Assembly: GCF_012290005.1 (NCBI RefSeq)
Contig: NZ_JAAXMS010000001.1
Coordinates: forward strand, 124,001 to 188,000
DNA: 64,000 nucleotides
Reading direction: 5' to 3'
From: Crateriforma spongiae
GTDB lineage: Bacteria; Planctomycetota; Planctomycetia; Pirellulales; Pirellulaceae
Position numbers and translations under genes: made by a program. Below, one piece after another: positions 54,680 through 64,000 of the stretch (its first letter is position 1; every line of letters starts with the position of its first letter). The notes below the pieces were generated by a model that was not told where the DNA came from, searched no databases, and worked only from the letters and a program-made list of their open reading frames with translations.

Positions 54680-54777
54680 TGCCTTGTGCGCATCCGCTAT
54701 CCGTTTCATCTGAAGATTTTCAACGAGACTGCACCTTTCATCCGCGTCGCTTTGCTTGATGCCTGGACGGAGAACCA

Positions 54778-55746
54778 ATGAGTATTGCAACCAGTTCGGA
54801 GATAACGGCCGATCAGTTGGCTGTCATTCCGAAGTCCGTCGAGAAGCAGCCTCCGGCACCCACGCCGATCATGGCGGTGCGGAATGTCAGCAAGGGCTAC
54901 GGAAGTGGCGCGACACGCGTGGGTGTGTTGAACGGGATCAATCTGAACCTGCGGGAAGGCGAGTTTCTGGCTGTCGTGGGTTTCTCCGGCAGCGGAAAGA
55001 CCACCCTTGCACAATTGTTGGCAGGGCTGGTCAAGCCGGATTCCGGTGAGATCACGATGGATGGCGAACCGGTCACTGGCCCGGGGCCGGAACGGGGGTT
55101 GGTGTTCCAGAACTATTCGCTGCTTCCCTGGTTGACGGTCCGTGGGAACATCGCGCTTTCGGTCGACCGTGTCTTTCAGACTTGGTCCAAGGCGCAACGC
55201 CGTGAGCACGTCGATCGATTTGTTGAATTGGTGGGTTTGACACACGCCATTCATCGGCGGCCGCATGAATTGTCCGGCGGGATGCGACAACGCGTTTCGC
55301 TCGCACGGACATTGGCCATGAAACCAAAGGTTTTGTTGCTGGACGAACCGCTGTCGGCGTTGGATGCACTGACACGAAGCGTCATGCAGGATGAGATTTT
55401 GAAGATCTGGCAGGAGGAGAAACAGACCTGCCTGATGATTACCAATGATGTGGATGAGGCAATCTTGGTGGCCGACCGGATCGTACCACTAAATCCGGGG
55501 CCCAATGCCGGCTTGGGACCGGCGTTCACCGTTGGCTTGGATCGGCCCCGAGATAAGACCGAGCTAAATCATAACGAACGGTTCAAGCACTTGCGAAACG
55601 CAGTGACTAACTATTTGGTCGCCGTTCGGCAAAGGGCACGATCCCGAGACGCGCAAAAAGGCGGCGTTGTGGAGATTCAGCGTCCCGACATCCAACCGGT
55701 GGATCTGACGTTGCCTCGAAAAGCAATACTGAATTCACCCATCTGA
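54778..55746 (+). CDS. nrtC: ABC transporter ATPase, H-loop His replaced by Asn
   Basis: 322 residues. Walker [10 protein letters not shown] (69-76), Q-loop [10 protein letters not shown], signature LSGGMRQR (from 165) and Walker [13 protein letters not shown]. The switch position is MITNDVDEA, so the catalytic His is Asn223. A C-terminal tail (about 60 residues) follows the NBD. It resembles NrtC/TauB ATPases. It lies 31 residues after a Pro-rich N-terminal extension. Confidence 0.9.
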   Translation: MSIATSSEITADQLAVIPKSVEKQPPAPTPIMAVRNVSKGYGSGATRVGVLNGINLNLREGEFLAVVGFSGSGKTTLAQLLAGLVKPDSGEITMDGEPVTGPGPERGLVFQNYSLLPWLTVRGNIALSVDRVFQTWSKAQRREHVDRFVELVGLTHAIHRRPHELSGGMRQRVSLARTLAMKPKVLLLDEPLSALDALTRSVMQDEILKIWQEEKQTCLMITNDVDEAILVADRIVPLNPGPNAGLGPAFTVGLDRPRDKTELNHNERFKHLRNAVTNYLVAVRQRARSRDAQKGGVVEIQRPDIQPVDLTLPRKAILNSPI

Positions 55747-55760
55747 AAAGGCGGCTACCG

Positions 55761-56612
55761 ATGAAGGAATTTGTAGAGATTTTCAATCTCGGAAAAACAT
55801 ATGATACTCCCAATGGGCCGGCAGTCATCGTCGAGCAATTCAACCTGAAGATGGCTCAGGGCGAATACGTTTGTGTCTTGGGGCACAGTGGATGCGGGAA
55901 GAGCACCGTTTTGACGATGGTGGCAGGGTTGAACTCGATCACCACCGGTGGTGTGGTGATCGCCAATCGTGAGATCGATGGCCCTGGTCCCGACCGTGGG
56001 GTGGTGTTTCAATCACCTTGCTTGATGCCGTGGATGACCGCGATTGATAACGTTCTTTTGGGAGTGGATCAGGTCTATCCCCATGCGAAAAAGAGTGAGC
56101 GTCATGACATCGCTGCGTACTACCTGTCTCTGGTCGGCCTGGGAAGCTCGTTGCACAGTCGCGCGGCGGATCTAAGCCAGGGCATGCAACAGCGGGTCGG
56201 GATCGCACGAGCGTTTGCGCTCCGTCCAAAGATGCTGTTGTTGGACGAACCATTTGGCATGCTGGATTCGCTGACGCGGATGGAGTTGCAAGAAATCTTA
56301 TTGGAGATCTTGGTCAAGGATCAGGTGACCACGATGATGATCACGCATGACGTCGACGAGGCACTATTCATGAGTGATCGCGTGGTGATGATGACCAACG
56401 GGCCGCGGGCACGCGTCGGTAAGATCTTTGAAGTTCCCTTTGATCGTCCTCGGGTGCGAACGGAGGTGCTGGAGCATCCTGATTACTACGACTTGCGCGG
56501 CGACATGATCGGATTCTTGGAAGAACAGGATCATAAGAAACTGGTGGCCGATGCTGCCAAGCGAGAGCAGGCCAAAGCGTCGGAAGAACAACAGATGGCG
56601 TCGGTGGGATGA
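55761..56612 (+). CDS. nrtD: ABC transporter ATPase (canonical)
   Basis: 283 residues. Walker [11 protein letters not shown]-loop [10 protein letters not shown], signature LSQGMQQR, Walker [12 protein letters not shown] and canonical H-loop MITHDVDEA (His196). Starts 14 bases after the other ATPase, implying a heterodimeric importer NBD pair. C-terminal tail is Lys/Glu-rich ([15 protein letters not shown]). Confidence 0.91.
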   Translation: MKEFVEIFNLGKTYDTPNGPAVIVEQFNLKMAQGEYVCVLGHSGCGKSTVLTMVAGLNSITTGGVVIANREIDGPGPDRGVVFQSPCLMPWMTAIDNVLLGVDQVYPHAKKSERHDIAAYYLSLVGLGSSLHSRAADLSQGMQQRVGIARAFALRPKMLLLDEPFGMLDSLTRMELQEILLEILVKDQVTTMMITHDVDEALFMSDRVVMMTNGPRARVGKIFEVPFDRPRVRTEVLEHPDYYDLRGDMIGFLEEQDHKKLVADAAKREQAKASEEQQMASVG

Positions 56613-56655
56613 TTCACCGATTCGTCAGTCGCGAAAGAAATGGGGGAGACACTCG

Positions 56656-57549
56656 ATGAACCAAGTCGCAACCTTGTCGTTGCCGCCGCACAGCTTTCTA
56701 ACCGACGCAGTGGTGGCCAACGTCTCGGCTGAGGGTGTTTGTACCTTTGGCGACCTGAAACTAGATGCTGCCGCCGCCAAGTGCATTGCCGATCGCAATG
56801 CTCTGGTGGTCAAACAGTCTTCGGACTTGCCCGACGCTGTCGCGTCAGCGGTCTTCATCCCCGTTTTTGTGGAACAACGCATCACGTCACTGGTGATGTT
56901 GATGTCCCGCGATCAGATGCCCGCGGATTCGGAGGTTCCCGAGCCCGTCGGTGTGTTTGAAGTTTGGGAACCTGTGGGGCCGTACGAAGAAGTGGCGCTG
57001 TCCGGCGGTTACTACGGAAAAATGGAGCGATTTGAGAACGTCAGTTCATTCGTTCGTTTCGAACGCGGTACCGGTTTGCCCGGTCAGGTTTGGGAAAAAC
57101 TGACTGCGGTCATCCACGACGATCTGGGGAATCACCCGGGGTTCCTGCGGGCCGCTGGTGCATCGGCCGACCTGCTTCAAACCGCGGTCGGCATCCCGGT
57201 GGTGGATCAAGACTTTGTATCCAGTGTCGTGTTGATCAGTTCCCATCGGTCGCCGATCTTTCGTGGTGTCGAAGTATGGCAAGCGGCGTCCGACGGATTT
57301 GACTTACTAGGTGGTGCATACGCTGACTTTCCCGATTCCATGCGGTTGAACCCTCCCGTACGTATCGCGACTGATGAAGGATGGCCCAAATTGTTGTCCG
57401 ATGCGAAGGCGGCGGTTTCGAGCCTGGATGCTGGAGTGATTTATCCAGGGCGTGATGTGGGGGCTAGTGAAGGGCTACCGGATTCTGCAATCGCGATCCC
57501 TCGGTTCGACGGACAAGCACTTCACAGCTTTATCGTCTTGATGTTTTAA
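56656..57549 (+). CDS. GAF-like protein in the nitrate operon
   Basis: 297 residues from the ATG at 56656. Two or three alpha/beta modules of GAF character: VFIPVFVEQRITSLVMLMSR, GIPVVDQDFVSSVVLISSHRSP and IAIPRFDGQALHSFIVLM, each with beta strands in the pattern of GAF ligand-binding folds. No output (HTH, kinase or GGDEF) domain is visible. Placed between the transporter ATPases and the redox genes, so it may sense nitrate/nitrite or regulate transport or reductase activity. Function not established. Confidence 0.72.
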   Translation: MNQVATLSLPPHSFLTDAVVANVSAEGVCTFGDLKLDAAAAKCIADRNALVVKQSSDLPDAVASAVFIPVFVEQRITSLVMLMSRDQMPADSEVPEPVGVFEVWEPVGPYEEVALSGGYYGKMERFENVSSFVRFERGTGLPGQVWEKLTAVIHDDLGNHPGFLRAAGASADLLQTAVGIPVVDQDFVSSVVLISSHRSPIFRGVEVWQAASDGFDLLGGAYADFPDSMRLNPPVRIATDEGWPKLLSDAKAAVSSLDAGVIYPGRDVGASEGLPDSAIAIPRFDGQALHSFIVLMF

Positions 57550-57563
57550 GGTTGCCGTCCACT

Positions 57564-59372
57564 ATGCACGCGACAGACGTCACGACTGAATCAGAAACAG
57601 CCGGCGAATCAACGTTTGATTTGGTTGATCTGTTGTTGGAGGAGCAACAGCAGTTGTCTGCGGTCGAACTGTTTGCACGCCAAAAAGAAAGTGGGCACTG
57701 TGAATTGCCCGCCGACCGTGCTCCAGATCAAGCAAAGTACTATCGGTCATTGCTACCTGCGTCGTCGCCCACGCCTGAGCAGCAGTTCGCTTTCGAGGTG
57801 GACTTAGACGCCTGCAGCGGTTGTAAAGCGTGCGTTGTCGCCTGCCACACATTGAACGGTCTTGAGGAAGATGAGACTTGGCGATCGGTGGGTGGTGTGA
57901 TTGCAGCCGAATCGGCACCGGCGTCCGGTGCGGCGACCGACGGTTTGCCGATCGCCATTGGTGTACGTCACGTCACGACCGCGTGCCATCATTGCGAAGA
58001 TCCCGGGTGTTTGAACGGTTGTCCTGTCAAAGCCTATGACAAAGATCCCGTAACAGGGATTGTTCGTCACTTGGACGATCAGTGCATCGGTTGCAAGTAC
58101 TGCACGATGATGTGTCCATACGAAGTTCCCAAATACAGCAAGCGTTTGGGAATCGTTCGTAAATGTGACATGTGTTACAACCGGTTGGCGGTGGGCGAAG
58201 CGCCTGCATGTGTGCAGTCTTGCCCCAACGAAGCGATCGAGATACGTCTGGTCGATCGCAGCCTTACCGAAGCCGACCGAAAGGCGGCTGGTTCGCGAAC
58301 GATGGTTGCAGGCGCTCCATCGTCGTCACTGACCCTTCCCACGACGCGGTATGTCAGTCAAGCGGAATGGAATGGTGCCGCGGCGATGGATTTGGGCATC
58401 GATGAAGTGTCCGAAAGCCACTGGCCGCTAGCGGCACTGCTGGTTGCAACACAGATCGGTGTCGGGATGGTGTTGTGGGACCGGGTTAGTGCCCTGATTA
58501 GTCTCGTTGCCGGCAATGATATTTCAGGTGGTGCAACGCCGGTTTTGGCTTTGGTTGCCTTGCTGGTCAGTGGGATCGGATTGAACTTGGCTCCGCTGCA
58601 TTTGGGGCAACCACTTCGCGCGTGGAGAGTCTTTTTGGGATTGCGAACCAGTTGGCTTTCTCGTGAGGCCGTGGTGTTGGGGAAATTCGTCGGGGCACTC
58701 GCGTTGGCGTGTCTGTTGATAAGCTTGCCGTCGATCCAGGCCTGGTTGCCCGAGAGTATTAACGAATCCATCGAAAATTACATTCCAACGTGGGCCGGTT
58801 CGGCGCTTCTGTGGGCAAGTTTGCCATTGGGCGTTGTTGGGCTGTATTGCAGCGCGATGATTTACATCGCAACGGGCCGGATTTGGTGGCGATTTGACCG
58901 AACGATGGTTCGCTTCGCCGGCACCTTTATCGTCGTGGGATTGATTGGGACCTTGGCGGTTGCCGCATTGATGCAGCTTGTCCGGAATGACGCGGATGTC
59001 GAGGCATCATCTTTGGCGTTGATGCTAGGATCCATCGCTGCGCTGGGGCTGGTGACCGCAAAGTTTGTATACGAGTGGCGTGTTCAATTGGCGCCGTCAC
59101 GAAGTACCGATGATGCGATCGACCTGCGTTCACGACGATTGACCATCCGCTCGCTTTCCAAGCTACGGGGGGCACGAATTTTGGCGTTCGGTATCTCAGC
59201 GGCATCGCTGTTGGTCGCGACGATCGTGATTGTCACTGCTGATGCACCCACACCGCTGGTCGGGATGGCATTGGGAACTGCTTTAGTAGCGGCGGCAGGC
59301 GGCGACATGGTTGAAAGATTGCTGTATTTCATGGCCGTCGTCCATGATCGGATGCCGGGGATTCATAGGTAA
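57564..59372 (+). CDS. DmsB-DmsC-type fusion: Fe-S protein with quinol-oxidising membrane anchor
   Basis: 602 residues from the ATG at 57564. N-terminal ~75-residue extension. Ferredoxin domain (about 80-230) with four [4Fe-4S] motif sets: CSGCKACVVAC, CHHCEDPGCLNGCP, CIGCKYCTMMCP and CDMCYNRLAVG...CVQSCP, as in DmsB/NrfC. After a linker, eight or so transmembrane helices of the DmsC/NrfD-like type (LLVATQIGVGMVLW, PLHLGQPLRAWRVFLGL). Likely passes electrons from menaquinol to the nitrate reductase encoded next (12-base gap). Confidence 0.9.
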   Translation: MHATDVTTESETAGESTFDLVDLLLEEQQQLSAVELFARQKESGHCELPADRAPDQAKYYRSLLPASSPTPEQQFAFEVDLDACSGCKACVVACHTLNGLEEDETWRSVGGVIAAESAPASGAATDGLPIAIGVRHVTTACHHCEDPGCLNGCPVKAYDKDPVTGIVRHLDDQCIGCKYCTMMCPYEVPKYSKRLGIVRKCDMCYNRLAVGEAPACVQSCPNEAIEIRLVDRSLTEADRKAAGSRTMVAGAPSSSLTLPTTRYVSQAEWNGAAAMDLGIDEVSESHWPLAALLVATQIGVGMVLWDRVSALISLVAGNDISGGATPVLALVALLVSGIGLNLAPLHLGQPLRAWRVFLGLRTSWLSREAVVLGKFVGALALACLLISLPSIQAWLPESINESIENYIPTWAGSALLWASLPLGVVGLYCSAMIYIATGRIWWRFDRTMVRFAGTFIVVGLIGTLAVAALMQLVRNDADVEASSLALMLGSIAALGLVTAKFVYEWRVQLAPSRSTDDAIDLRSRRLTIRSLSKLRGARILAFGISAASLLVATIVIVTADAPTPLVGMALGTALVAAAGGDMVERLLYFMAVVHDRMPGIHR

Positions 59373-59384
59373 CGGAGCGATTCG

Positions 59385-61652
59385 ATGAGTCTAGTGCCAC
59401 CGGATTCCGTTTCGGCGGATCTAACCAAGGGATCGGACGAGGGTTTCCGATTCCAGTTGCCTCAGTTTTTGCAAGCTCGAACCGGGACGATGACCCGGGA
59501 ACTGCTGTTGCAACCGGGCAAGCATGGTCTGGGAATGACACCGGATTCATTGCTTGCAGACACAACCACAACCGCCACGTGTGGTTACTGTGCGACCGGA
59601 TGTGGTTTGCGATTGCATCTTCGCGACGGGGAAGCGGTCGGCTTGACTCCCGAAACCAACTATCCGGTCAACATGGGAATGGCATGTCCGAAAGGATGGG
59701 AGGCACTGCGGGTATTGGATTCGGAACACCGGGCCACACATCCATTGATGCGTGATCCGTCCGGGGAGTTGGTGGAAACCGATTGGAGTGACGCACTTCA
59801 GAAATTTTGTGATGGATTTCGGAAGGTTCAGCAGAACCATGGGCCTGAATCCGTCGCGTTTCTATCGACGGGCCAGATCGCCTGTGAAGAAATGGCATTC
59901 CTGGGGGCGTTGGCCAAATTCGGAATGGGGATGCGGCATGGTGACGGAAACACGCGTCAATGCATGGCGACTGCAGTCACCGCGTACAAAGAATCGTTCG
60001 GTTTTGATGCCCCGCCTTTCACTTACGCCGATTTCGAACAGAGTGATTGCCTGGTATTCGTCGGGGCCAACCCGTGCATCGGTCACCCGATCATGTGGGA
60101 ACGCGTGCTTCGCAATCCCAATCAGCCCGACATCATCGTGTTGGACCCGCGACGCACCGAAACCGCGAATGCAGCCACGCAGCACCTGCAGCTTCGTCCA
60201 AAGTGTGATTTGAAAGTTCTTTATGCGATCACGAATGTTTTGATTGTCGAAGGTTTCGTTGATCATGAATTCGTCAACGCGCACACCAGCGGGTATGACG
60301 ATCTGGTGCGTTGTGTTCGGGACTTCTCGGTGGAATCGGTTGCCGAAGAATCAGGGCTGGACGCCGAACGCATTCGAGAAGCTGCACGCACCATCGGTCG
60401 ATCCGGCGCGGTGTCGTTGTGGTGGACGATGGGGGTCAATCAGAGTTATGAGGGCGTGCGAACGGCACAGGCCATCATTAACATCGCACTGTTGACTGGA
60501 AATATTGGACGACCTGGGACAGGTCCCAACAGCATCACGGGGCAATGTAATGCGATGGGGTCACGGTTGTGGAGTAACACGACCAATTTGTTGGGGCATC
60601 GCAAGTTTGAATGCGAACAAGATCGAGTGGACGTCGCCGACATCCTTGGGATTGATGTCGCCCGTATCCCAACGGAAGGAAGCTGGGCGTACGACCGAAT
60701 CATCGATGGAATTAGAAACGGCGAAATCCGTGGGCTGTGGGTGATTGCGACCAATCCGGCCCACAGTTGGATTCAAAGAAACGAGCTGCGCGAATTGTTG
60801 GGGCAGTTGGATTTTTTTGTCGTTCAGGACATGTATCGCAACACCGACACGGTGGCACATGCTGATTTGGTGCTTCCCGCGGCAGGTTGGGGCGAGAAGG
60901 ATGGGACGTTTATAAACAGCGAACGGCGGTACGGGCGCATCAAGAAAGTGAAGCGAGCGCCGGGACTGGCGTTGGCGGATTTCCAAATCTTTCGCGCGAT
61001 TGCCCACGCTTGGGGATGCGGCGACATGTTTCGCGGTTGGACCGATCCTGAAAGCGTCTTCCAGATAATGAAACGACTCAGTGCGGGCCGACCTTGCGAT
61101 ATCACCGGCATCGAGGGGTTTGAACAACTGGATCAATGCGGCGGAATCCAGTGGCCTTGGTCAACCGAGGATGCCCAACGCGGTGCGCCCGAGCAAGAGC
61201 GGCGACTTTTTGCCGACGGTGTTTTTTGTACCGAAGATGGTCGTGCCAAACTGATCGTCGACCAAATCACTCCAACGCCCGAAACGCCCTGCGACGACTA
61301 TCCATTTTGGTTGTTGACCGGGCGTGGTTCGGTCAGTCAGTGGCATACACAAACCCGCACCGACAAAAGTCCGGTTCTGCGGAAGCTTTATCCCAACCAG
61401 CCCTACATCGAAATCAACCCGAGCGATGCGGCCCGATTGATGATCACCAATGGTGGGCTTGTCAGTGTTCGTTCACGACGTGGGGAAGTCACTGTGCGAT
61501 CCGCCGTGACGACCTCCGTTGCCGCCGGGCAGCTATTCATGCCGATGCACTATGAAGAAGCCAATGTGCTGACGCTTTCGCATTTCGATCCGCATAGTCG
61601 CCAACCTAGCTATAAGGATTGTGCCGTCGATTTGGAACCTTTGAAAGACTAA
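59385..61652 (+). CDS. nasA: Assimilatory molybdopterin nitrate reductase (NasA/NarB type)
   Basis: 755 residues. N-terminal ~60-residue extension, then [4Fe-4S] ligands Cys66, 69, 73 and 101 ([14 protein letters not shown]). Mo ligand Cys193 in [21 protein letters not shown]. The four-domain Mo-bis-MGD fold is complete, with [20 protein letters not shown] and the C-terminal [19 protein letters not shown]. No NADH flavin domain, so electrons come from the DmsBC-like partner. Reduces nitrate to nitrite in the cytoplasm. Confidence 0.92.
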   Translation: MSLVPPDSVSADLTKGSDEGFRFQLPQFLQARTGTMTRELLLQPGKHGLGMTPDSLLADTTTTATCGYCATGCGLRLHLRDGEAVGLTPETNYPVNMGMACPKGWEALRVLDSEHRATHPLMRDPSGELVETDWSDALQKFCDGFRKVQQNHGPESVAFLSTGQIACEEMAFLGALAKFGMGMRHGDGNTRQCMATAVTAYKESFGFDAPPFTYADFEQSDCLVFVGANPCIGHPIMWERVLRNPNQPDIIVLDPRRTETANAATQHLQLRPKCDLKVLYAITNVLIVEGFVDHEFVNAHTSGYDDLVRCVRDFSVESVAEESGLDAERIREAARTIGRSGAVSLWWTMGVNQSYEGVRTAQAIINIALLTGNIGRPGTGPNSITGQCNAMGSRLWSNTTNLLGHRKFECEQDRVDVADILGIDVARIPTEGSWAYDRIIDGIRNGEIRGLWVIATNPAHSWIQRNELRELLGQLDFFVVQDMYRNTDTVAHADLVLPAAGWGEKDGTFINSERRYGRIKKVKRAPGLALADFQIFRAIAHAWGCGDMFRGWTDPESVFQIMKRLSAGRPCDITGIEGFEQLDQCGGIQWPWSTEDAQRGAPEQERRLFADGVFCTEDGRAKLIVDQITPTPETPCDDYPFWLLTGRGSVSQWHTQTRTDKSPVLRKLYPNQPYIEINPSDAARLMITNGGLVSVRSRRGEVTVRSAVTTSVAAGQLFMPMHYEEANVLTLSHFDPHSRQPSYKDCAVDLEPLKD

Positions 61653-61658
61653 GACGCG

Positions 61659-63479
61659 ATGTCAAACATGAACGGTTTTACGGAAGAACAAAAACAGTAC
61701 CTTGCCGGCTTTACGATGGGCAGCGACGTCGCGCGTGCCGTCAACGGTTTACCTGTGGTCTCCGGAAGTGGCGCGACGGCTTCGGCAATCCGTATCGGAT
61801 CTGGCGGAGCGTCAGTTGATGGGCAGCCTCTGGTTGCTGGACCCGATCAGTTGGCGTTGGAGGCCCAGGATCGCTTCACCGCTGCGGGGCAGAAGTTGGC
61901 AAAAGAAGAACAGGCGAAGCGGGACAAGAACCCGTTGGATATGTGGGACGAAATCATCGCACGCAGCGACGCGGGAGAGTTTCCGAAAGGAACCGATGTG
62001 TTTCTCCACAAATTCCACGGCATGTTCTACGTGACACCTGCGCAAGACGCATACATGATGCGTTTGCGAATTCCCGGAGGCATGCTTCGCGGGTGGCAAT
62101 TGACCGGTCTAGCTGATTTGGCGGACCGATCTGCAGGCGGCTATTTGGACATCACAACTCGCGCGAATCTGCAACTGCGAGAGATCCCTGCTGACCAAGC
62201 CCGCAGCGTCTTGTACGGCGTTCGCGAACTGGATTTGGTCAGTCTAGGCAGCGGGGGGGACAACATTCGCAATTGTACGGCCAGTTGTCTTTCGGGAATC
62301 GACCCAGACGAATTGGTGGAGACGATTCCTTTTGCTCGCCGAATGCACCACTACATTTTGAATCATCGCGAGATGTATGGTCTTCCCCGGAAATTCAATA
62401 TCGCTTTTGATGGCGGCGGACGCATCGCATCGTTGGACGACACCAACGACATTGGGTTTCGCGCCGTTCGTGTGCCGGAGTCCAGCGAGGGGCCCGATCT
62501 GCCCGCGGGTGTCTATTTTCAACTGACCTTGGGCGGTATCACGGGGCACCGCGATTTTGCACGGGACACCGGGGTCTTGTTGACGGGTGATGAAACCATG
62601 GCCGTTGCCGGTGCGATTGTCCGTGTCTTCGTCAAGAACGGTGATCGAACCGACCGCAAGAAGGCACGCTTGAAATACCTATTGGATGACTGGGGTTTTG
62701 ACAAGTTCTTGGAAGAGGTTGAAGCCGAATGGGGCCAAAAACTTCGGCGAGTCGACGACGACCGCGTCGAGGCGGTGGACCATGAAGATCGCTTTGCGCA
62801 TGTGGGGGTCCACCCGCAACGGCAAGTCGGCAAAAGCTATGTCGGCGTCGTCTTTCCCGTGGGGCGAATGACCAGTGAACAAGCGAGGGTTCTTGCCCGG
62901 TTGGCGGACCGCTACGGGAATGGAGAGATCCGATTGACGGTTTGGCAAAACCTGATTCTGCCGAACATCGACGATGCTGATCTTCCGGCAGTCTTGCAGG
63001 GGATCCGCGATTGCGGTTTGGAGTGGCAGGCCAGTTCGGTCCGAGCAGGATTAGTTGCGTGCACAGGGTCGGCGGGCTGTAAGTTTGCCGGCGCCGACAC
63101 CAAGGCCAACGCTATGGAGTTGGCGACACATCTGGAGTCGCAATTTGACTTGGATGTTCCGATCAATATCCATCTGACTGGTTGTCACCACAGTTGTGCA
63201 CAGCATTACATCGGTGATATCGGATTGATTGCATGCAAGGTTGAGAAAGGTGATGACATGGTCGATGGCTATCACATCGTTATCGGCGGAGGTTGGGGAA
63301 GTCGGCAAAAGATCGGAAGGCAAATCTATGAATTCGTCCCTTTTGAAAACGTTCCGGCTGTTGTCACCGCGGTGATCGCCGCATACATGGAAAGACGAAG
63401 CCAGGGCGAGTCGTTTGATCAATTTGCCGCCCGCCAAACGGATGATGAATTGAAAGGAATGGCCGTGGCCGTCAACTAA
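61659..63479 (+). CDS. nirA: Siroheme-Fe-S nitrite reductase (NirA/ferredoxin-nitrite type)
   Basis: 606 residues. Siroheme/[4Fe-4S] ligands in [10 protein letters not shown] (Cys468, 474) and GCHHSCAQH (Cys509, 513), with ferredoxin-nitrite/sulfite reductase half-repeats throughout. The N-terminal extension opens [16 protein letters not shown], a motif also at the start of the next gene. Starts 6 bases after nasA. Reduces nitrite to ammonium in the cytoplasm. Sulfite reductase is a theoretical alternative, but context favours nitrite. Confidence 0.9.
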   Translation: MSNMNGFTEEQKQYLAGFTMGSDVARAVNGLPVVSGSGATASAIRIGSGGASVDGQPLVAGPDQLALEAQDRFTAAGQKLAKEEQAKRDKNPLDMWDEIIARSDAGEFPKGTDVFLHKFHGMFYVTPAQDAYMMRLRIPGGMLRGWQLTGLADLADRSAGGYLDITTRANLQLREIPADQARSVLYGVRELDLVSLGSGGDNIRNCTASCLSGIDPDELVETIPFARRMHHYILNHREMYGLPRKFNIAFDGGGRIASLDDTNDIGFRAVRVPESSEGPDLPAGVYFQLTLGGITGHRDFARDTGVLLTGDETMAVAGAIVRVFVKNGDRTDRKKARLKYLLDDWGFDKFLEEVEAEWGQKLRRVDDDRVEAVDHEDRFAHVGVHPQRQVGKSYVGVVFPVGRMTSEQARVLARLADRYGNGEIRLTVWQNLILPNIDDADLPAVLQGIRDCGLEWQASSVRAGLVACTGSAGCKFAGADTKANAMELATHLESQFDLDVPINIHLTGCHHSCAQHYIGDIGLIACKVEKGDDMVDGYHIVIGGGWGSRQKIGRQIYEFVPFENVPAVVTAVIAAYMERRSQGESFDQFAARQTDDELKGMAVAVN

Positions 63480-63538
63480 CTGCTGTTGTTCTAGCATTTC
63501 CTATTTCAGATTCTTCTACTCGAGATTCAATACAAACG

Positions 63539-64000
63539 ATGTCCAGCTTTATTCCTGATTCGGCACCCTTTAACGAAGAACAGCGTGCTTGGTTGAATGG
63601 ATTCTTCGCGGGACTGACGGGGATTCAGGGGGATGCCGGAGCGGTCGGTCAAGCCGTGCTTTCCGGTGTCGATCAAGCCGCAATCACGGCTTCAACTGTG
63701 GAGGAACAGGATGACGATTGTCCCTGGCATGATCCTTCGCTTCCGATCGTCGACCGAATGGACATGGCGGCGGATCGCCCATTGAAGCGAAAGCTGATGG
63801 CCGCGATGGCGCAATTGGATTGTGGGTCGTGTGGCTATGTGTGTGAATCTTATGCCGAGGCAATTGCATCGGGCGACGAATCAAATCTGTCGCTCTGCAG
63901 TCCCGGCGGCAAAGAAACCAAACAGATGATCAAGAAGTTGTTGGCCGATGCGCCCGCAGAGACCAATGGGGCACCGTCGGGAAATGGCAGCGCGAAGTCA
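63539..64000 (+). CDS. Flavoprotein reductase (CysJ-like diflavin), 5' part
   Basis: Opens at ATG 63539 and runs off the right edge in frame (154 codons visible). N-terminus FNEEQRAWLNGFFAGLTG matches CysJ/diflavin reductase starts and repeats the EEQ-L-GF motif of the preceding NirA. A following Cys set, LDCGSCGYVCESYAEAIASG, with CSPGGKETKQMIKKLL, is a small Fe-S-type domain sometimes found in such reductases. Probably delivers NADPH electrons to NirA. The FMN/FAD/NADPH domains lie outside the window. Confidence 0.8.
   Translation, partial: MSSFIPDSAPFNEEQRAWLNGFFAGLTGIQGDAGAVGQAVLSGVDQAAITASTVEEQDDDCPWHDPSLPIVDRMDMAADRPLKRKLMAAMAQLDCGSCGYVCESYAEAIASGDESNLSLCSPGGKETKQMIKKLLADAPAETNGAPSGNGSAKS

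Noticed and set aside
1-64000. CRISPR arrays, tRNA/rRNA genes, insertion sequences
   Set aside because: No regularly spaced repeats, tRNA-like clover folds, rRNA-like conserved blocks or transposase-like ORFs were found by reading.

Overview
The window looks like part of a chromosome from a marine, sulfated-polysaccharide-degrading Planctomycetota bacterium, most likely of the Rhodopirellula/Pirellulaceae type. The assignment is an inference from gene content: four formylglycine-type sulfatases, Tat-exported Gfo/Idh/MocA oxidoreductases, DUF5722/DUF4832/DUF5060 proteins, PQQ-type beta-propellers and a membrane pyrophosphatase. I see no rRNA, tRNA, CRISPR array or clear insertion sequence. Both ends cut a gene: hppA on the left and a diflavin-reductase-like gene on the right.

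Layout. (1) 1-7.1 kb: membrane pyrophosphatase (minus strand), divergent from a biotin-dependent transcarboxylase-like operon (5S-like, 12S-like, small subunit, biotin carrier). (2) 7.2-17.1 kb: extracellular polysaccharide/sulfate-ester region with two sulfatases, two Gfo/Idh/MocA proteins, a DUF5722 protein and a PQQ-like propeller. (3) 17.7-28.3 kb: eight tightly coupled plus-strand genes forming an apparent electron-transfer system: PQQ-like propeller, NHL propeller, tiny Cys-rich membrane protein, Tat-exported ferredoxin (NapG-like), NapH-like membrane Fe-S protein, membrane-anchored propeller, a fused HydC-HydB-type (Bfu/NuoEF) flavoprotein, and a StnA/GltD-like flavoprotein that has lost its NAD(P)-binding domain. 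This is my best candidate for an undescribed system. (4) 28.3-37.5 kb: AIM6-like phosphodiesterase, metallophosphoesterase, then a sulfur/redox group (cNMP-Grx-TrxR fusion, TauE/SafE exporter, persulfide dioxygenase-rhodanese, di-heme peroxidase, NDH-2/SelD-like flavoprotein). (5) 37.6-46.4 kb: DUF4832 and DUF5060 proteins, a small membrane protein and two more sulfatases. (6) 46.7-51.1 kb: nitrosative stress and ammonifying nitrite reduction: hcp, a divergent Crp/FNR-family regulator, nrfHA. (7) 51.9-64.0 kb: assimilatory nitrate operon: NrtABCD-like ABC importer, a GAF-like protein, a DmsB-DmsC-type quinol-oxidising fusion, Mo-nitrate reductase, siroheme nitrite reductase and the start of a flavoprotein reductase.

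How it fits together. Regions 6 and 7 together would import nitrate, reduce it with quinol electrons, reduce nitrite in the cytoplasm, detoxify hydroxylamine/NO by-products and also reduce nitrite to ammonia in the periplasm. Two near-perfect FNR/DNR-type boxes, one between hcp and the regulator and one upstream of nrfH, link hcp and nrfHA into one probable regulon. Region 3 couples a cytoplasmic NADH-reactive flavin/Fe-S complex to a membrane and periplasmic Fe-S relay; its terminal substrate cannot be read from sequence alone.
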